From NCBI GenBank assembly GCA_047921075.1, contig JBLRWS010000044.1, forward strand, positions 1-20,286: 20,286 nt of DNA, written 5' to 3'. The notes under the pieces were generated by a model. That model ran no database searches and was not told where the DNA came from. It was given only the letters and a program-made list of their open reading frames with translations. Positions 1 to 6,684 of the stretch are shown piece by piece; position 1 is the stretch's first letter; every line of letters starts with the position of its first letter. The position numbers and the translations under genes are program-made. The stretch comes from JBLRWS01 sp047921075 (GTDB lineage: Bacteria > Bacteroidota > Rhodothermia > Balneolales > Balneolaceae).

Positions 1-99
1 ATATTGCAAGGCCTTGCCCGCCCCTACATGGATCTCTCACGCGGCTGCTCGCCCGAGGATATTCAGTATGCCGCCTGTATCGCGGCGGTGTTGGGGTGA
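1..99 (+). CDS. pta: Phosphate acetyltransferase, C-terminal fragment (partial)
   Basis: The window opens in frame inside a gene that ends with TGA at 97-99. The 32 visible residues include GLARPYMDLSRGCSPEDIQ. This resembles the C-terminal end of phosphotransacetylases, where a QGL-KP-NDLSRG-EDI pattern is followed by a short helix and the stop. The enzyme interconverts acetyl-CoA and acetyl phosphate in the cytoplasm. The canonical ND before LSRG reads MD here, and only the tail can be seen, so related PTA/PTB-type acyltransferases or a malic enzyme-PTA fusion cannot be excluded. The 204-bp gap to sufB suggests it is a separate transcription unit. Confidence 0.6.
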   Translation: MLQGLARPYMDLSRGCSPEDIQYAACIAAVLG

Positions 100-188
100 G
101 TTTGTGTTCATTACACCCGCCTATCGCTCCGATAATCAATATCAATGAGATCCCGATCAAGAGCAGTTAATAAAGTCCTCTACTTTCG

Positions 189-210
189 TTATCTTTAATC
201 AGTCTAAATA
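189..210. promoter_or_regulatory. Operator-like sequence in the suf leader, related to the 11530-11556 palindrome
   Basis: Read on the minus strand this stretch begins TATTTAGACTGATTAAAG. It shares TATTTAGA, TGAT and TAAA, in that order, with the perfect palindrome before the iron-binding gene. The distance between the two TTTA/TAAA half-sites is 7 bases here against 9 there. That difference argues against binding by the same dimer in the same way. An iron- or cluster-sensing regulator would make sense for a SUF operon, but this is an inference from similarity alone. Confidence 0.25.
190..197 (+). promoter_or_regulatory. Possible -7 promoter element before the suf operon
   Basis: TATCTTTA lies 106 bases before the sufB start. 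It matches 7 of 8 positions of the Bacteroidetes -7 consensus TAnnTTTG. No TTTG box is visible about 20 bases upstream, so support is weak. The same TAnnTTTA pattern occurs on the coding strand before ansA, yicC and ccmC in this window. The element overlaps the operator-like sequence at 189-210. Confidence 0.3.
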
Positions 211-303
211 GCAACAGGTCATTTGTTACGTTCGCGTACGAATGGTTTTCGCACCAGGAATGTTGCCTCAAAAGGCACGAATTAAACCCACAGGCTGAAG
301 AAC

Positions 304-1746
304 ATGAGTGAGACTCAGACATTAGAATCGATGGTTGGTGAAGAGTATAAATACGGCTTCACCACCGATATTGAATACGATGATTTTCCAAAAGGGCTAA
401 ATGAAGATATTGTCCGTAAAATCTCGGCCATTAAGGAAGAGCCGGAGTGGATGACGGAGTTTCGTCTTAAGGCGTATCGCGCCTGGACGGAAATGGAGGA
501 GCCGGAATGGTTCAACGCAGACTACAAAAGCCCTGACTTTGATCATATCCAGTACTACTCCTCGCCGAAGGACAGGCCGAAGGTGGAGAGCCTGGACGAT
601 ATTGACCCGAAGATTAAAGAGACGTATGACAAGCTCGGTATTCCGCTGGATGAGCAGAAAATGCTGGCCGGCGTGGCCGTGGATGCGGTGTTCGACAGTG
701 TATCGATCTTCACCACATTTAAAGAGAAGCTGGCGGAGGCCGGTGTCATCTTCTGCTCTATTTCAGAAGCCGTTCAGAAGTATCCCGATCTGGTGAAGAA
801 GTATATGGGATCGGTAGTGCCGGCGCGGGATAATTTCTACGCAGCACTCAACTCAGCGGTATTTTCCGACGGATCATTCTGTTACGTGCCGAAAGATACG
901 ATCTGCCCGATGGAGCTCTCTACCTATTTCAGAATTAACAATATGGACTCCGGCCAGTTCGAGCGCACACTGATTATCTGCGAAGAAAACAGCCATGTGA
1001 GCTACCTGGAAGGGTGTACCGCGCCGATGTACGATAAAAATCAGCTGCATGCGGCCGTGGTTGAGCTGATTGCACTCGACAATGCCGAAATCAAATATTC
1101 GACCATACAAAACTGGTACGCCGGCGATGAAGACGGAGTGGGAGGAATCTTCAACTTTGTAACCAAACGCGGTATCTGTAAAGGGGATAACTCCAAAATT
1201 AGCTGGACCCAGCTCGAAACCGGTTCTGCCGTTACACTGAAATATCCGAGTGTCATCCTGAAAGGGGATAACTCCGTTGGAGAATTCTTTTCCGTAGCCG
1301 TTACCAACAAGCGCCAGCAGGCCGATACCGGAACCAAGATGATCCACATCGGCAAAAACACCAAAAGCACCATTATTTCGAAAGGTATTTCAGCCGGCCG
1401 ATCCAACAACAGTTATCGTGGCGAGGTAAAAATCAGCAAAAAGGCCGATAACGCACGCAACTACTCGCAGTGCGATTCGATGCTGATTGGACAGACCTGT
1501 GGGGCCCACACGTTCCCTTACATCGAGTCGGCCAACCCGACCGGGAAAGTCGAACACGAGGCAACTACCTCGCGCGTTGGCGAAGATCAGATTTTTTACC
1601 TGCAGCAGCGCGGACTCAGCGAAGATGATGCCATTTCGCTGATCGTGAACGGATTTTGCAAAGAAGTACTGAAAGAACTTCCGATGGAATTTGCCGTGGA
1701 AGCAAACAAACTGCTTGGTATTAAACTGGAAGGCAGTGTCGGCTAA
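304..1746 (+). CDS. sufB: SufB, Fe-S cluster assembly scaffold subunit
   Basis: SufB is the main scaffold of the cytoplasmic SufBCD complex, on which new iron-sulfur clusters are built. The 480-residue length fits the family. The C-terminal core carries the typical run NYSQCDSMLIGQTCGAHTF, then VEHEATTSRVGED and IVNGFCKEVL. C390 and E419 lie 29 residues apart, the same spacing as the functionally essential C405 and E434 of E. coli SufB, and H418 precedes the glutamate. The ATG at 304 gives the expected N-terminus; no strong Shine-Dalgarno sequence precedes it. It is the first gene of a seven-gene operon. The 204-bp upstream spacer holds a possible promoter and operator-like site. Identification is secure. 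Confidence 0.97.
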   Translation: MSETQTLESMVGEEYKYGFTTDIEYDDFPKGLNEDIVRKISAIKEEPEWMTEFRLKAYRAWTEMEEPEWFNADYKSPDFDHIQYYSSPKDRPKVESLDDIDPKIKETYDKLGIPLDEQKMLAGVAVDAVFDSVSIFTTFKEKLAEAGVIFCSISEAVQKYPDLVKKYMGSVVPARDNFYAALNSAVFSDGSFCYVPKDTICPMELSTYFRINNMDSGQFERTLIICEENSHVSYLEGCTAPMYDKNQLHAAVVELIALDNAEIKYSTIQNWYAGDEDGVGGIFNFVTKRGICKGDNSKISWTQLETGSAVTLKYPSVILKGDNSVGEFFSVAVTNKRQQADTGTKMIHIGKNTKSTIISKGISAGRSNNSYRGEVKISKKADNARNYSQCDSMLIGQTCGAHTFPYIESANPTGKVEHEATTSRVGEDQIFYLQQRGLSEDDAISLIVNGFCKEVLKELPMEFAVEANKLLGIKLEGSVG

Positions 1747-1757
1747 CGGCTCTGCCG
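1747..1757 (+). other. Small hairpin directly after the sufB stop
   Basis: CGGC and GCCG flank a 3-base TCT loop immediately after the sufB TAA. The 4-bp GC stem is short. It is the first of two consecutive stem-loops in the sufB-sufC spacer and may only be a minor addition to the larger one at 1759-1785. Confidence 0.35.
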
Positions 1758-1758
1758 G

Positions 1759-1785
1759 TTTTGGCCGATAATAATCGGGCCGAGA
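1759..1785 (+). other. Intercistronic stem-loop between sufB and sufC
   Basis: TTTTGGCCGAT pairs with ATCGGGCCGAGA around an AATA loop, leaving one bulged G in the right arm. This gives 11 pairs, two of them G-U in RNA. No U-tract follows; the next 49 bases before the sufC start are A-rich. It therefore looks less like an intrinsic terminator than an intercistronic structure that could affect mRNA processing, stability or partial read-through. sufC has no separate promoter that I can recognise. The structure is plain in the sequence; its role is inferred. Confidence 0.5.
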
Positions 1786-1834
1786 CAACGAATGTTTTAA
1801 ACAAAAGAAACCCAAATAAAAAAAATCACGAACC

Positions 1835-2608
1835 GTGTTAGAGATTAAAAATTTACATGTTGAAGTTGAAGGAGAAGCGATTCCCATTCTGAAGGGGGTA
1901 AACCTCTCTATTCAAAAAGGGGAGATCCACGCCATTATGGGGCCCAACGGAAGCGGTAAAAGTACGCTGTCCAAAGTTGTGGCCGGCCACCCGGAGTATG
2001 AAGTTACCGACGGTGATATTCTTTTTAACGGCGAGAGCATTTTAGAGATGGACCCCGACGAGCGGGCGCATCTCGGTATTTTTCTGGCATTCCAATATCC
2101 GGTAGAGGTACCGGGTGTTACCAACACCACACTGCTTCGGGAATCGTACAATACCATTGCGGCCTCGCGTGGCCGTGAGGAGCTGGACCCCCTCGAATTT
2201 GACGATTACATCCAGGATAAGCTTGAGCTGGTACAGATGGGCCGTGAGTTTTTAGAGCGGGCTGTAAATACCGGTTTTTCGGGCGGCGAAAAGAAACGCA
2301 ATGAGATTTTTCAGATGGCCGTTCTCAATCCGGTTCTCTCTTTTCTCGATGAAACCGACTCCGGGCTCGATATTGACGCCCTGAAGGTGGTCAGTGAGGG
2401 GATTAACAAACTGCATACCGACGAAAATTCGATTGTTCTTGTAACGCATTATCAACGGCTGCTCAACTACATTCAGCCCGATTTTGTGCATGTGATGATG
2501 GGCGGGCGTATCGTGGAATCCGGTGATAAATCCCTGGCGCTGAAACTGGAAGATCAGGGCTACGACTGGCTTTCGAGCCACGCCGCTGTGAACGGAGAAT
2601 CGAAATAA
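1835..2608 (+). CDS. sufC: SufC, ATPase of the SufBCD complex
   Basis: SufC is the cytoplasmic ABC-type ATPase that drives conformational change in SufBCD. The 257 residues contain Walker A GPNGSGKS (36-43), Q-loop Q87, the SufC-type signature FSGGEKKRNE (148-157), Walker B with LDETDSGLD (171-179) and H-loop H205. The SGGEKKRNE and DETDSGLD forms separate SufC from transporter ATPases. The start is GTG at 1835: it gives MLEIKNLHV, which aligns with the E. coli SufC N-terminus. It lies 88 bp after sufB, the longest spacer in the operon, and that spacer holds two stem-loops. sufD follows after 18 bp. Confidence 0.97.
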   Translation: MLEIKNLHVEVEGEAIPILKGVNLSIQKGEIHAIMGPNGSGKSTLSKVVAGHPEYEVTDGDILFNGESILEMDPDERAHLGIFLAFQYPVEVPGVTNTTLLRESYNTIAASRGREELDPLEFDDYIQDKLELVQMGREFLERAVNTGFSGGEKKRNEIFQMAVLNPVLSFLDETDSGLDIDALKVVSEGINKLHTDENSIVLVTHYQRLLNYIQPDFVHVMMGGRIVESGDKSLALKLEDQGYDWLSSHAAVNGESK

Positions 2609-2626
2609 CCGAAAACGGATAATTTT

Positions 2627-3934
2627 ATGGATTCTATTCTTCATACACTTGCCAAGCACCTCCCGGAAACGGAACATTCGCTTTTGCGATCCATCCGTGA
2701 GACGAGCCTGAAGCAATTAAACAGTGCACCGTTTCCACACCGGAAGATGGAAGATTGGCGATTTACCGATCTGAAGCCGATCACCCGAACCGACTTTGTG
2801 CCGATCGGTGAAGCGGGAACACTGCCCGCAATGGATATTGAACAATACTTTATTCCGGAATCGGATCGCAGTCGGCTCGTCTTCATCAATGGCGTTTATC
2901 AGGAAAAATATTCCTCGATTGGCGGGCTTGGAAACGGCGTGACGATCGGGCCTCTTTCGGCTCATCTCGATCACGATTTGGTGGCGGCACGCCTGAACAC
3001 GCAGCTCGAGTCGTTTCAAAATGACCCCTTTACTCAGTTCAACAGCCTGATGTTTACCGATGGAGCCTTTATTCATCTTGAAGAAGGTGCCCGCGCCGAA
3101 GCGCCCATTCAGGTTTTGAATCTCTACACCGATTCCAAACATCCGTATGTGGCCACACCGCGCATGCTGGTGATTGCTGAGCCCGGTTCCGATGGCACGA
3201 TTGTAGAAGACCATGTTGGGTTGTCGGAAAACAGCTACATGACCATCCCCGTTTGTGAGATTAAGGTGATGGAGGGGGCACATATCCATCATGCACGTAT
3301 ACAGCGAGATAGTTTGGCGGCAGTTCATATGTCCCGGCCGGTAACCCATGTAGAGCAGAAATCGGAGTACCACTCCTATACCATCATGCTTGGGGCCCGG
3401 CTTTCGCGCAACGAGCCGATGGTCATTCAGGAGTCGGAAGATGTCGACTTTACGCTTGACGGACTGGTGTTGATTGACGGAGAACAGATTTCGGATACGC
3501 ACTCTACGATGGATCATCGGTTTAGCCACGCCCGCAGCCATCAGCTGCATAAAGTGGTGGTGAAAGGGAATGCACACAGCATTTTTAACGGCAAGATTTT
3601 TGTTCAGCGTGATGCGCAAAAGATCGATTCCTTTCAGGAAAACAGAAATTTACTGCTCTCGGTAGATGGTTTGATCAACACCAAACCGCAGCTCGAAATT
3701 TTTGCCGATGACGTACTCTGTTCACACGGAGCCACCATCGGCCAGCTTGATCCGGAAGAGGTGTTTTATCTGCAGAGCCGGGGCATGACCGAAGAGAAAG
3801 CGAAAGAGGTGCTAACCTACGCGTTTGCTCTTGAAACCATCGAAAACATTACAGTGGATTCGGTACACAAACTGCTGATAGAGGAAGTAACACGATACAC
3901 CCGACAAAATCGGCCCGAAGAAGTAATTGCATGA
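2627..3934 (+). CDS. sufD: SufD, Fe-S cluster assembly subunit
   Basis: SufD is the SufB paralogue that pairs with SufB and SufC, and is implicated in iron acquisition by the complex. The 435 residues have a variable N-terminal helical part with the typical HRKMEDWRFTDL motif (about 36-48), then a beta-helix region, and a C-terminal DDVLCSHGATIGQLD. H367 in this motif corresponds to the functional H360 of E. coli SufD. The C-terminal part (EEVFYLQSRGMTEEKAK) parallels the SufB end, as expected for paralogues. The ATG at 2627 gives a normal N-terminus. Its stop overlaps the sufS start by 4 bases (ATGA), which suggests translational coupling. Confidence 0.96.
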   Translation: MDSILHTLAKHLPETEHSLLRSIRETSLKQLNSAPFPHRKMEDWRFTDLKPITRTDFVPIGEAGTLPAMDIEQYFIPESDRSRLVFINGVYQEKYSSIGGLGNGVTIGPLSAHLDHDLVAARLNTQLESFQNDPFTQFNSLMFTDGAFIHLEEGARAEAPIQVLNLYTDSKHPYVATPRMLVIAEPGSDGTIVEDHVGLSENSYMTIPVCEIKVMEGAHIHHARIQRDSLAAVHMSRPVTHVEQKSEYHSYTIMLGARLSRNEPMVIQESEDVDFTLDGLVLIDGEQISDTHSTMDHRFSHARSHQLHKVVVKGNAHSIFNGKIFVQRDAQKIDSFQENRNLLLSVDGLINTKPQLEIFADDVLCSHGATIGQLDPEEVFYLQSRGMTEEKAKEVLTYAFALETIENITVDSVHKLLIEEVTRYTRQNRPEEVIA

Positions 3935-5178
3935 CCAAAAGCGCACCATCCATATCGGCCACGATCGATTTCGATACCATTCGAAACGATTTTCCTGTGC
4001 TCTCCCGCACCGTTAACGGGGAGCCTTTGGTCTATCTGGATAATGGCGCATCGAGTCAGATGCCAACATTTGTGGCCGATCGGCTCGACCGGTACCATCG
4101 CAACGAGCATGCCAATGTGCACCGAGGCATTCACACATTAAGCCAGTTGGCGACGGATGCGTACGAAGCGACCCGCCCAAAAGTGCAGACACTACTGAAT
4201 GCACGGTACAGCGACGAGATTGTATACACCACCGGCACCACCGACTCGATTAACCTGGTGGCCAACAGTTACGGCCTGAGCAATCTTCAGGAAGGTGATG
4301 AGATTGTGGTTTCAGGGATGGAACATCACGCCAATATTGTGCCCTGGCAGATGATAGCCAAACGAACCGGCGCGGTATTACGGGTGATTCCCATTACCGA
4401 TCGGGGCGAACTGGATATGGAGGCGTACAAATCACTGTTGAATGAACGTACCAAAGTGGTTGCGGTTATTCACGTATCAAACGCACTGGGAACCATCAAT
4501 CCTGTCGGTGAGCTAACTCGTCTTGCTCACGAACATGGCGCTGTGGTGCTTATCGATGGCGCGCAGTCGGTGCCGCATATGGAGGTGGATGTGCAGGAGA
4601 TCAACTGCGATTTTTACGCATTTTCGGCCCATAAAATGTGCGGCCCAACCGGATTTGGCATTCTGTATGGGAAAAAAGAGTTGCTGGACGATATGCCACC
4701 GTACCGCGGCGGCGGCGATATGATCGACAAAGTTACGTTTGAAGAGACAACCTACAATGTACCGCCCCTTCGATTTGAAGCGGGCACACCACCCATCGCC
4801 GCAGGTATCGGTTTAGGAGCCGCGATCGACTATTTGAACACCATTGGCATGGAGGCGATTGCAGCACGGGAACAGGAGCTGATCGATTACGCGATGGAGA
4901 AGCTTTCGCGCATACCGCACATTCGATTTATCGGCACGCCGGAACACCGCGCATCGCTGGTTTCGTTTGTGATTGGCGACATTCACGCAACCGACATCGG
5001 CACACTCCTCGATCAAAAAGGGATTGCTGTGCGTACCGGCCACCACTGTGCGCAGCCGGTATTGGAGCGCTTCGGTGTTCCGTCTACGGTTCGGGCTTCA
5101 TTTTCGTTTTACAACAATAAAGATGACGCCGATCGCCTGGTTGAGGGCGTAAAATATGCAACACAATTTTTCATGTAA
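3931..5178 (+). CDS. sufS: SufS, cysteine desulfurase (group II)
   Basis: SufS is a PLP enzyme that removes sulfur from cysteine as a protein-bound persulfide for cluster assembly. The 415-residue protein shows the N-terminal DFPVLSRTVNGEPLVYLDNGASSQ motif spread over about residues 14-36. The PLP lysine is K235 in FSAHKMCGPTG, and RGGGDMI follows. The active-site cysteine is C373 in RTGHHCAQP, the form seen in SufS/CsdA proteins rather than IscS. It overlaps sufD by 4 bp. Group II desulfurases usually need a SufE or SufU acceptor for full activity, but neither gene is in this operon. A 47-bp spacer with a hairpin separates it from the Nfu gene. Confidence 0.96.
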   Translation: MTKSAPSISATIDFDTIRNDFPVLSRTVNGEPLVYLDNGASSQMPTFVADRLDRYHRNEHANVHRGIHTLSQLATDAYEATRPKVQTLLNARYSDEIVYTTGTTDSINLVANSYGLSNLQEGDEIVVSGMEHHANIVPWQMIAKRTGAVLRVIPITDRGELDMEAYKSLLNERTKVVAVIHVSNALGTINPVGELTRLAHEHGAVVLIDGAQSVPHMEVDVQEINCDFYAFSAHKMCGPTGFGILYGKKELLDDMPPYRGGGDMIDKVTFEETTYNVPPLRFEAGTPPIAAGIGLGAAIDYLNTIGMEAIAAREQELIDYAMEKLSRIPHIRFIGTPEHRASLVSFVIGDIHATDIGTLLDQKGIAVRTGHHCAQPVLERFGVPSTVRASFSFYNNKDDADRLVEGVKYATQFFM

Positions 5179-5190
5179 GTTGAATGAACC

Positions 5191-5208
5191 GCTCTGCAGA
5201 AGCAGGGC
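5191..5208 (+). other. Intercistronic hairpin between sufS and the Nfu gene
   Basis: GCTCTGC and GCAGGGC form a 7-bp stem with one G-U pair around an AGAA loop. It lies in the 47-bp spacer after sufS. The following bases (ATTAAACC) are not a U-tract, so it is not a standard intrinsic terminator. It sits at the boundary between the sufBCDS core and the carrier genes, where it could tune downstream expression or protect an mRNA end. Confidence 0.45.
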
Positions 5209-5225
5209 ATTAAACCCGATGTATT

Positions 5226-5777
5226 ATGGCCAAGATTAAAGAAATAGAGCGAACACCGAACCCCGATGCCATGCGTTTTGTGCTGGCCGAACCGCTTACC
5301 AACGGCGTTACCAAGTCGTTCGAAAATAGTGCGGAAGCAGAGCACGACGATCTGGCACGGGCACTATTCAATATCGAACACGTCATCAATGTGTACTATG
5401 TGGATAAATACATCACGGTAACGCAAGATGGCAAAGCCGTATGGTCGGATCTTCTTCGAAAGCTGGCACCGCCTATTCGCGAAGCCAAACAGCAGGAGAA
5501 CATCACAGAAGATGCGGAGGTGCACGCTTCTAAAGAGGTGCAGGAGTCGGACGATCCCCGGCTGCAGCAGATCAATCAATTGCTCGACGAACAAGTACGT
5601 CCTTATCTGCTGGCTGATGGCGGCGGGCTCAAAATTGTAGGGTTGGACGGCAACCGCCTCAAGGTTCACTACCAGGGCGCTTGTGGAACGTGTCCAACGG
5701 CAACATCCGGCACCCTGTACGCCATCGAAAGCATGGTAAAGCGTATTGATCCGGAAATTCAGGTGATTTCAGTATAA
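5226..5777 (+). CDS. Nfu-type Fe-S cluster carrier (Nfu_N + NifU C-terminal domain)
   Basis: This is a predicted carrier that receives iron-sulfur clusters from SufBCD and delivers them to target proteins. Residues 1 to about 90 resemble the Nfu N-terminal domain (ERTPNPDAMRFV near the start). A charged linker (about 95-115) follows. The C-terminal NifU-like domain carries LLADGGGLKIVGLDG and the cluster-binding CxxC, C153-G-T-C156. The 183-residue length fits two-domain Nfu proteins of mitochondria and Bacteroidetes; it is not a SufU or IscU scaffold, which have three cysteines in a different fold. It sits between sufS and the A-type carrier gene, 21 bp before the latter. Confidence 0.9.
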   Translation: MAKIKEIERTPNPDAMRFVLAEPLTNGVTKSFENSAEAEHDDLARALFNIEHVINVYYVDKYITVTQDGKAVWSDLLRKLAPPIREAKQQENITEDAEVHASKEVQESDDPRLQQINQLLDEQVRPYLLADGGGLKIVGLDGNRLKVHYQGACGTCPTATSGTLYAIESMVKRIDPEIQVISV

Positions 5778-5798
5778 GTCAGTATTAAGAGAAAGATT

Positions 5799-6134
5799 AT
5801 GTCCATAACCATTTCAGATCGGGCTGTACAACGCATTCATGAGATCCGGGAGGCACAATCCCTGCCGGATAATGCGCCGTTACGTGTATCCGTTGTAAGC
5901 GGTGGATGTTCGGGGCTTACATACAGTCTCGATTTTGATACGGCCGATACTATCAAGCAAGAAGATCAGATCTTTGAAGAAGCGGGTGTCACTCTGGTGG
6001 TGGATACCCGAAGCTTTCTATACCTGGCCGGCACACAGCTCGATTACACCGAAGGGCTGGAAGGGCAGGGCTTTCATTTTCACAACCCCAACGCAGTTCG
6101 CACCTGCTCCTGTGGCGAATCGTTCTCATTGTAA
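5799..6134 (+). CDS. A-type Fe-S carrier (SufA/IscA/ErpA family)
   Basis: This is a HesB/IscA-family protein that carries iron-sulfur clusters to apoproteins. The 111-residue length is typical. The three family cysteines are present: C37 in SGGCSGLTY, and C103 and C105 in RTCSCGESF at the C-terminus. The conserved DYTEGLEGQGFHFHNPNA stretch precedes the CxC pair. Location in a suf operon favours the name SufA, but ErpA and IscA share the same motifs and the sequence alone does not separate them. ATG at 5799 gives the normal MSITISDRAV beginning. Confidence 0.93.
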   Translation: MSITISDRAVQRIHEIREAQSLPDNAPLRVSVVSGGCSGLTYSLDFDTADTIKQEDQIFEEAGVTLVVDTRSFLYLAGTQLDYTEGLEGQGFHFHNPNAVRTCSCGESFSL

Positions 6135-6155
6135 GCCCATAACGCTGTACCTATC

Positions 6156-6665
6156 ATGAGTGAGATCATCAACAAAGTAAAACAGTCGAAGCTGGAAACG
6201 ATCGATCTTGAAGCGTTTGCGGCAAAGCTGTCGATCCGTGAACTCGATCTGGAACCGTTTCTTTTTCAAGGGCTTATTCTCAAAGAAAAAGAGTATCGCG
6301 AAGCACTGGATGCCCACAACTGGGAACAGTACGGCGGACAGATTCTTGCCGTGCACTGCTCAACCGATGCCATCATCCCCAAATGGGCATACATGCTGGT
6401 TCAGCGATACGCGGCTGCACATGCGGCGCAGGTGTATTACGGCTTGCCGGAAGAGGCGCGCCGCAAAGCGATGCTAACGTTGCTTGATGAGCACGATTGG
6501 GAGCAGTATAGCGATAAATTTATTCTGCTTAAGGGATGCAGCAAGGTGGATGTTCATCCCGAAGTGTATATGGCCGCTACCGAAAAACTGCTTCCCCGGG
6601 TTCGTAAGCTGATGTATGGCGAGGCGTGTTCCAACGTGCCGGTCTATAATAAACCGCGCTCCTGA
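6156..6665 (+). CDS. DUF2480 family protein of the SUF operon
   Basis: This 169-residue cytoplasmic protein matches, from memory, the Bacteroidetes DUF2480 family: IINKVKQSKLETIDLEAF at the start, AVHCSTDAIIPKWAYM in the middle and MYGEACSNVPVY near the end. No function is established to my knowledge. It has no signal peptide or membrane segment. The sequence shows an internal repeat: DAHNWEQYGGQILAVHCST (52-70) resembles DEHDWEQYSDKFILLKGCS (111-129), each followed by a P-x-YM element (75-80 and 135-139). Its cysteines are C68, C128 and C158. Placement 21 bp after the A-type carrier gene, as last gene of the operon, suggests a role in cluster assembly or sulfur handling. That role is inference. 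Confidence 0.88.
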   Translation: MSEIINKVKQSKLETIDLEAFAAKLSIRELDLEPFLFQGLILKEKEYREALDAHNWEQYGGQILAVHCSTDAIIPKWAYMLVQRYAAAHAAQVYYGLPEEARRKAMLTLLDEHDWEQYSDKFILLKGCSKVDVHPEVYMAATEKLLPRVRKLMYGEACSNVPVYNKPRS

Positions 6666-6684
6666 GCCCGAGTGTACCGGTACT

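Noticed and set aside
264..277. TGCCT-CAAA-AGGCA hairpin in the sufB leader as a riboswitch or attenuator
   Set aside because: A single 5-bp stem with no alternative pairing or U-tract is too little to claim a regulatory RNA.
1793..1803. TGTTT-T-AAACA palindrome before sufC as an operator
   Set aside because: It is short and made of common AT-rich bases within an A-rich stretch; such palindromes arise easily by chance.
874..1887. Long reading frames on the minus strand across sufB (also opposite sufD at 2717-3619)
   Set aside because: They lie fully or almost fully inside well-supported genes and their translations look like no protein family; they are mirror images of codon bias.
5226..5777. 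Reading the Nfu-type protein as the missing SufU acceptor or an IscU scaffold
   Set aside because: It has a single CxxC in a NifU C-terminal domain and an Nfu N-terminal domain, not the three-cysteine SufU/IscU arrangement.
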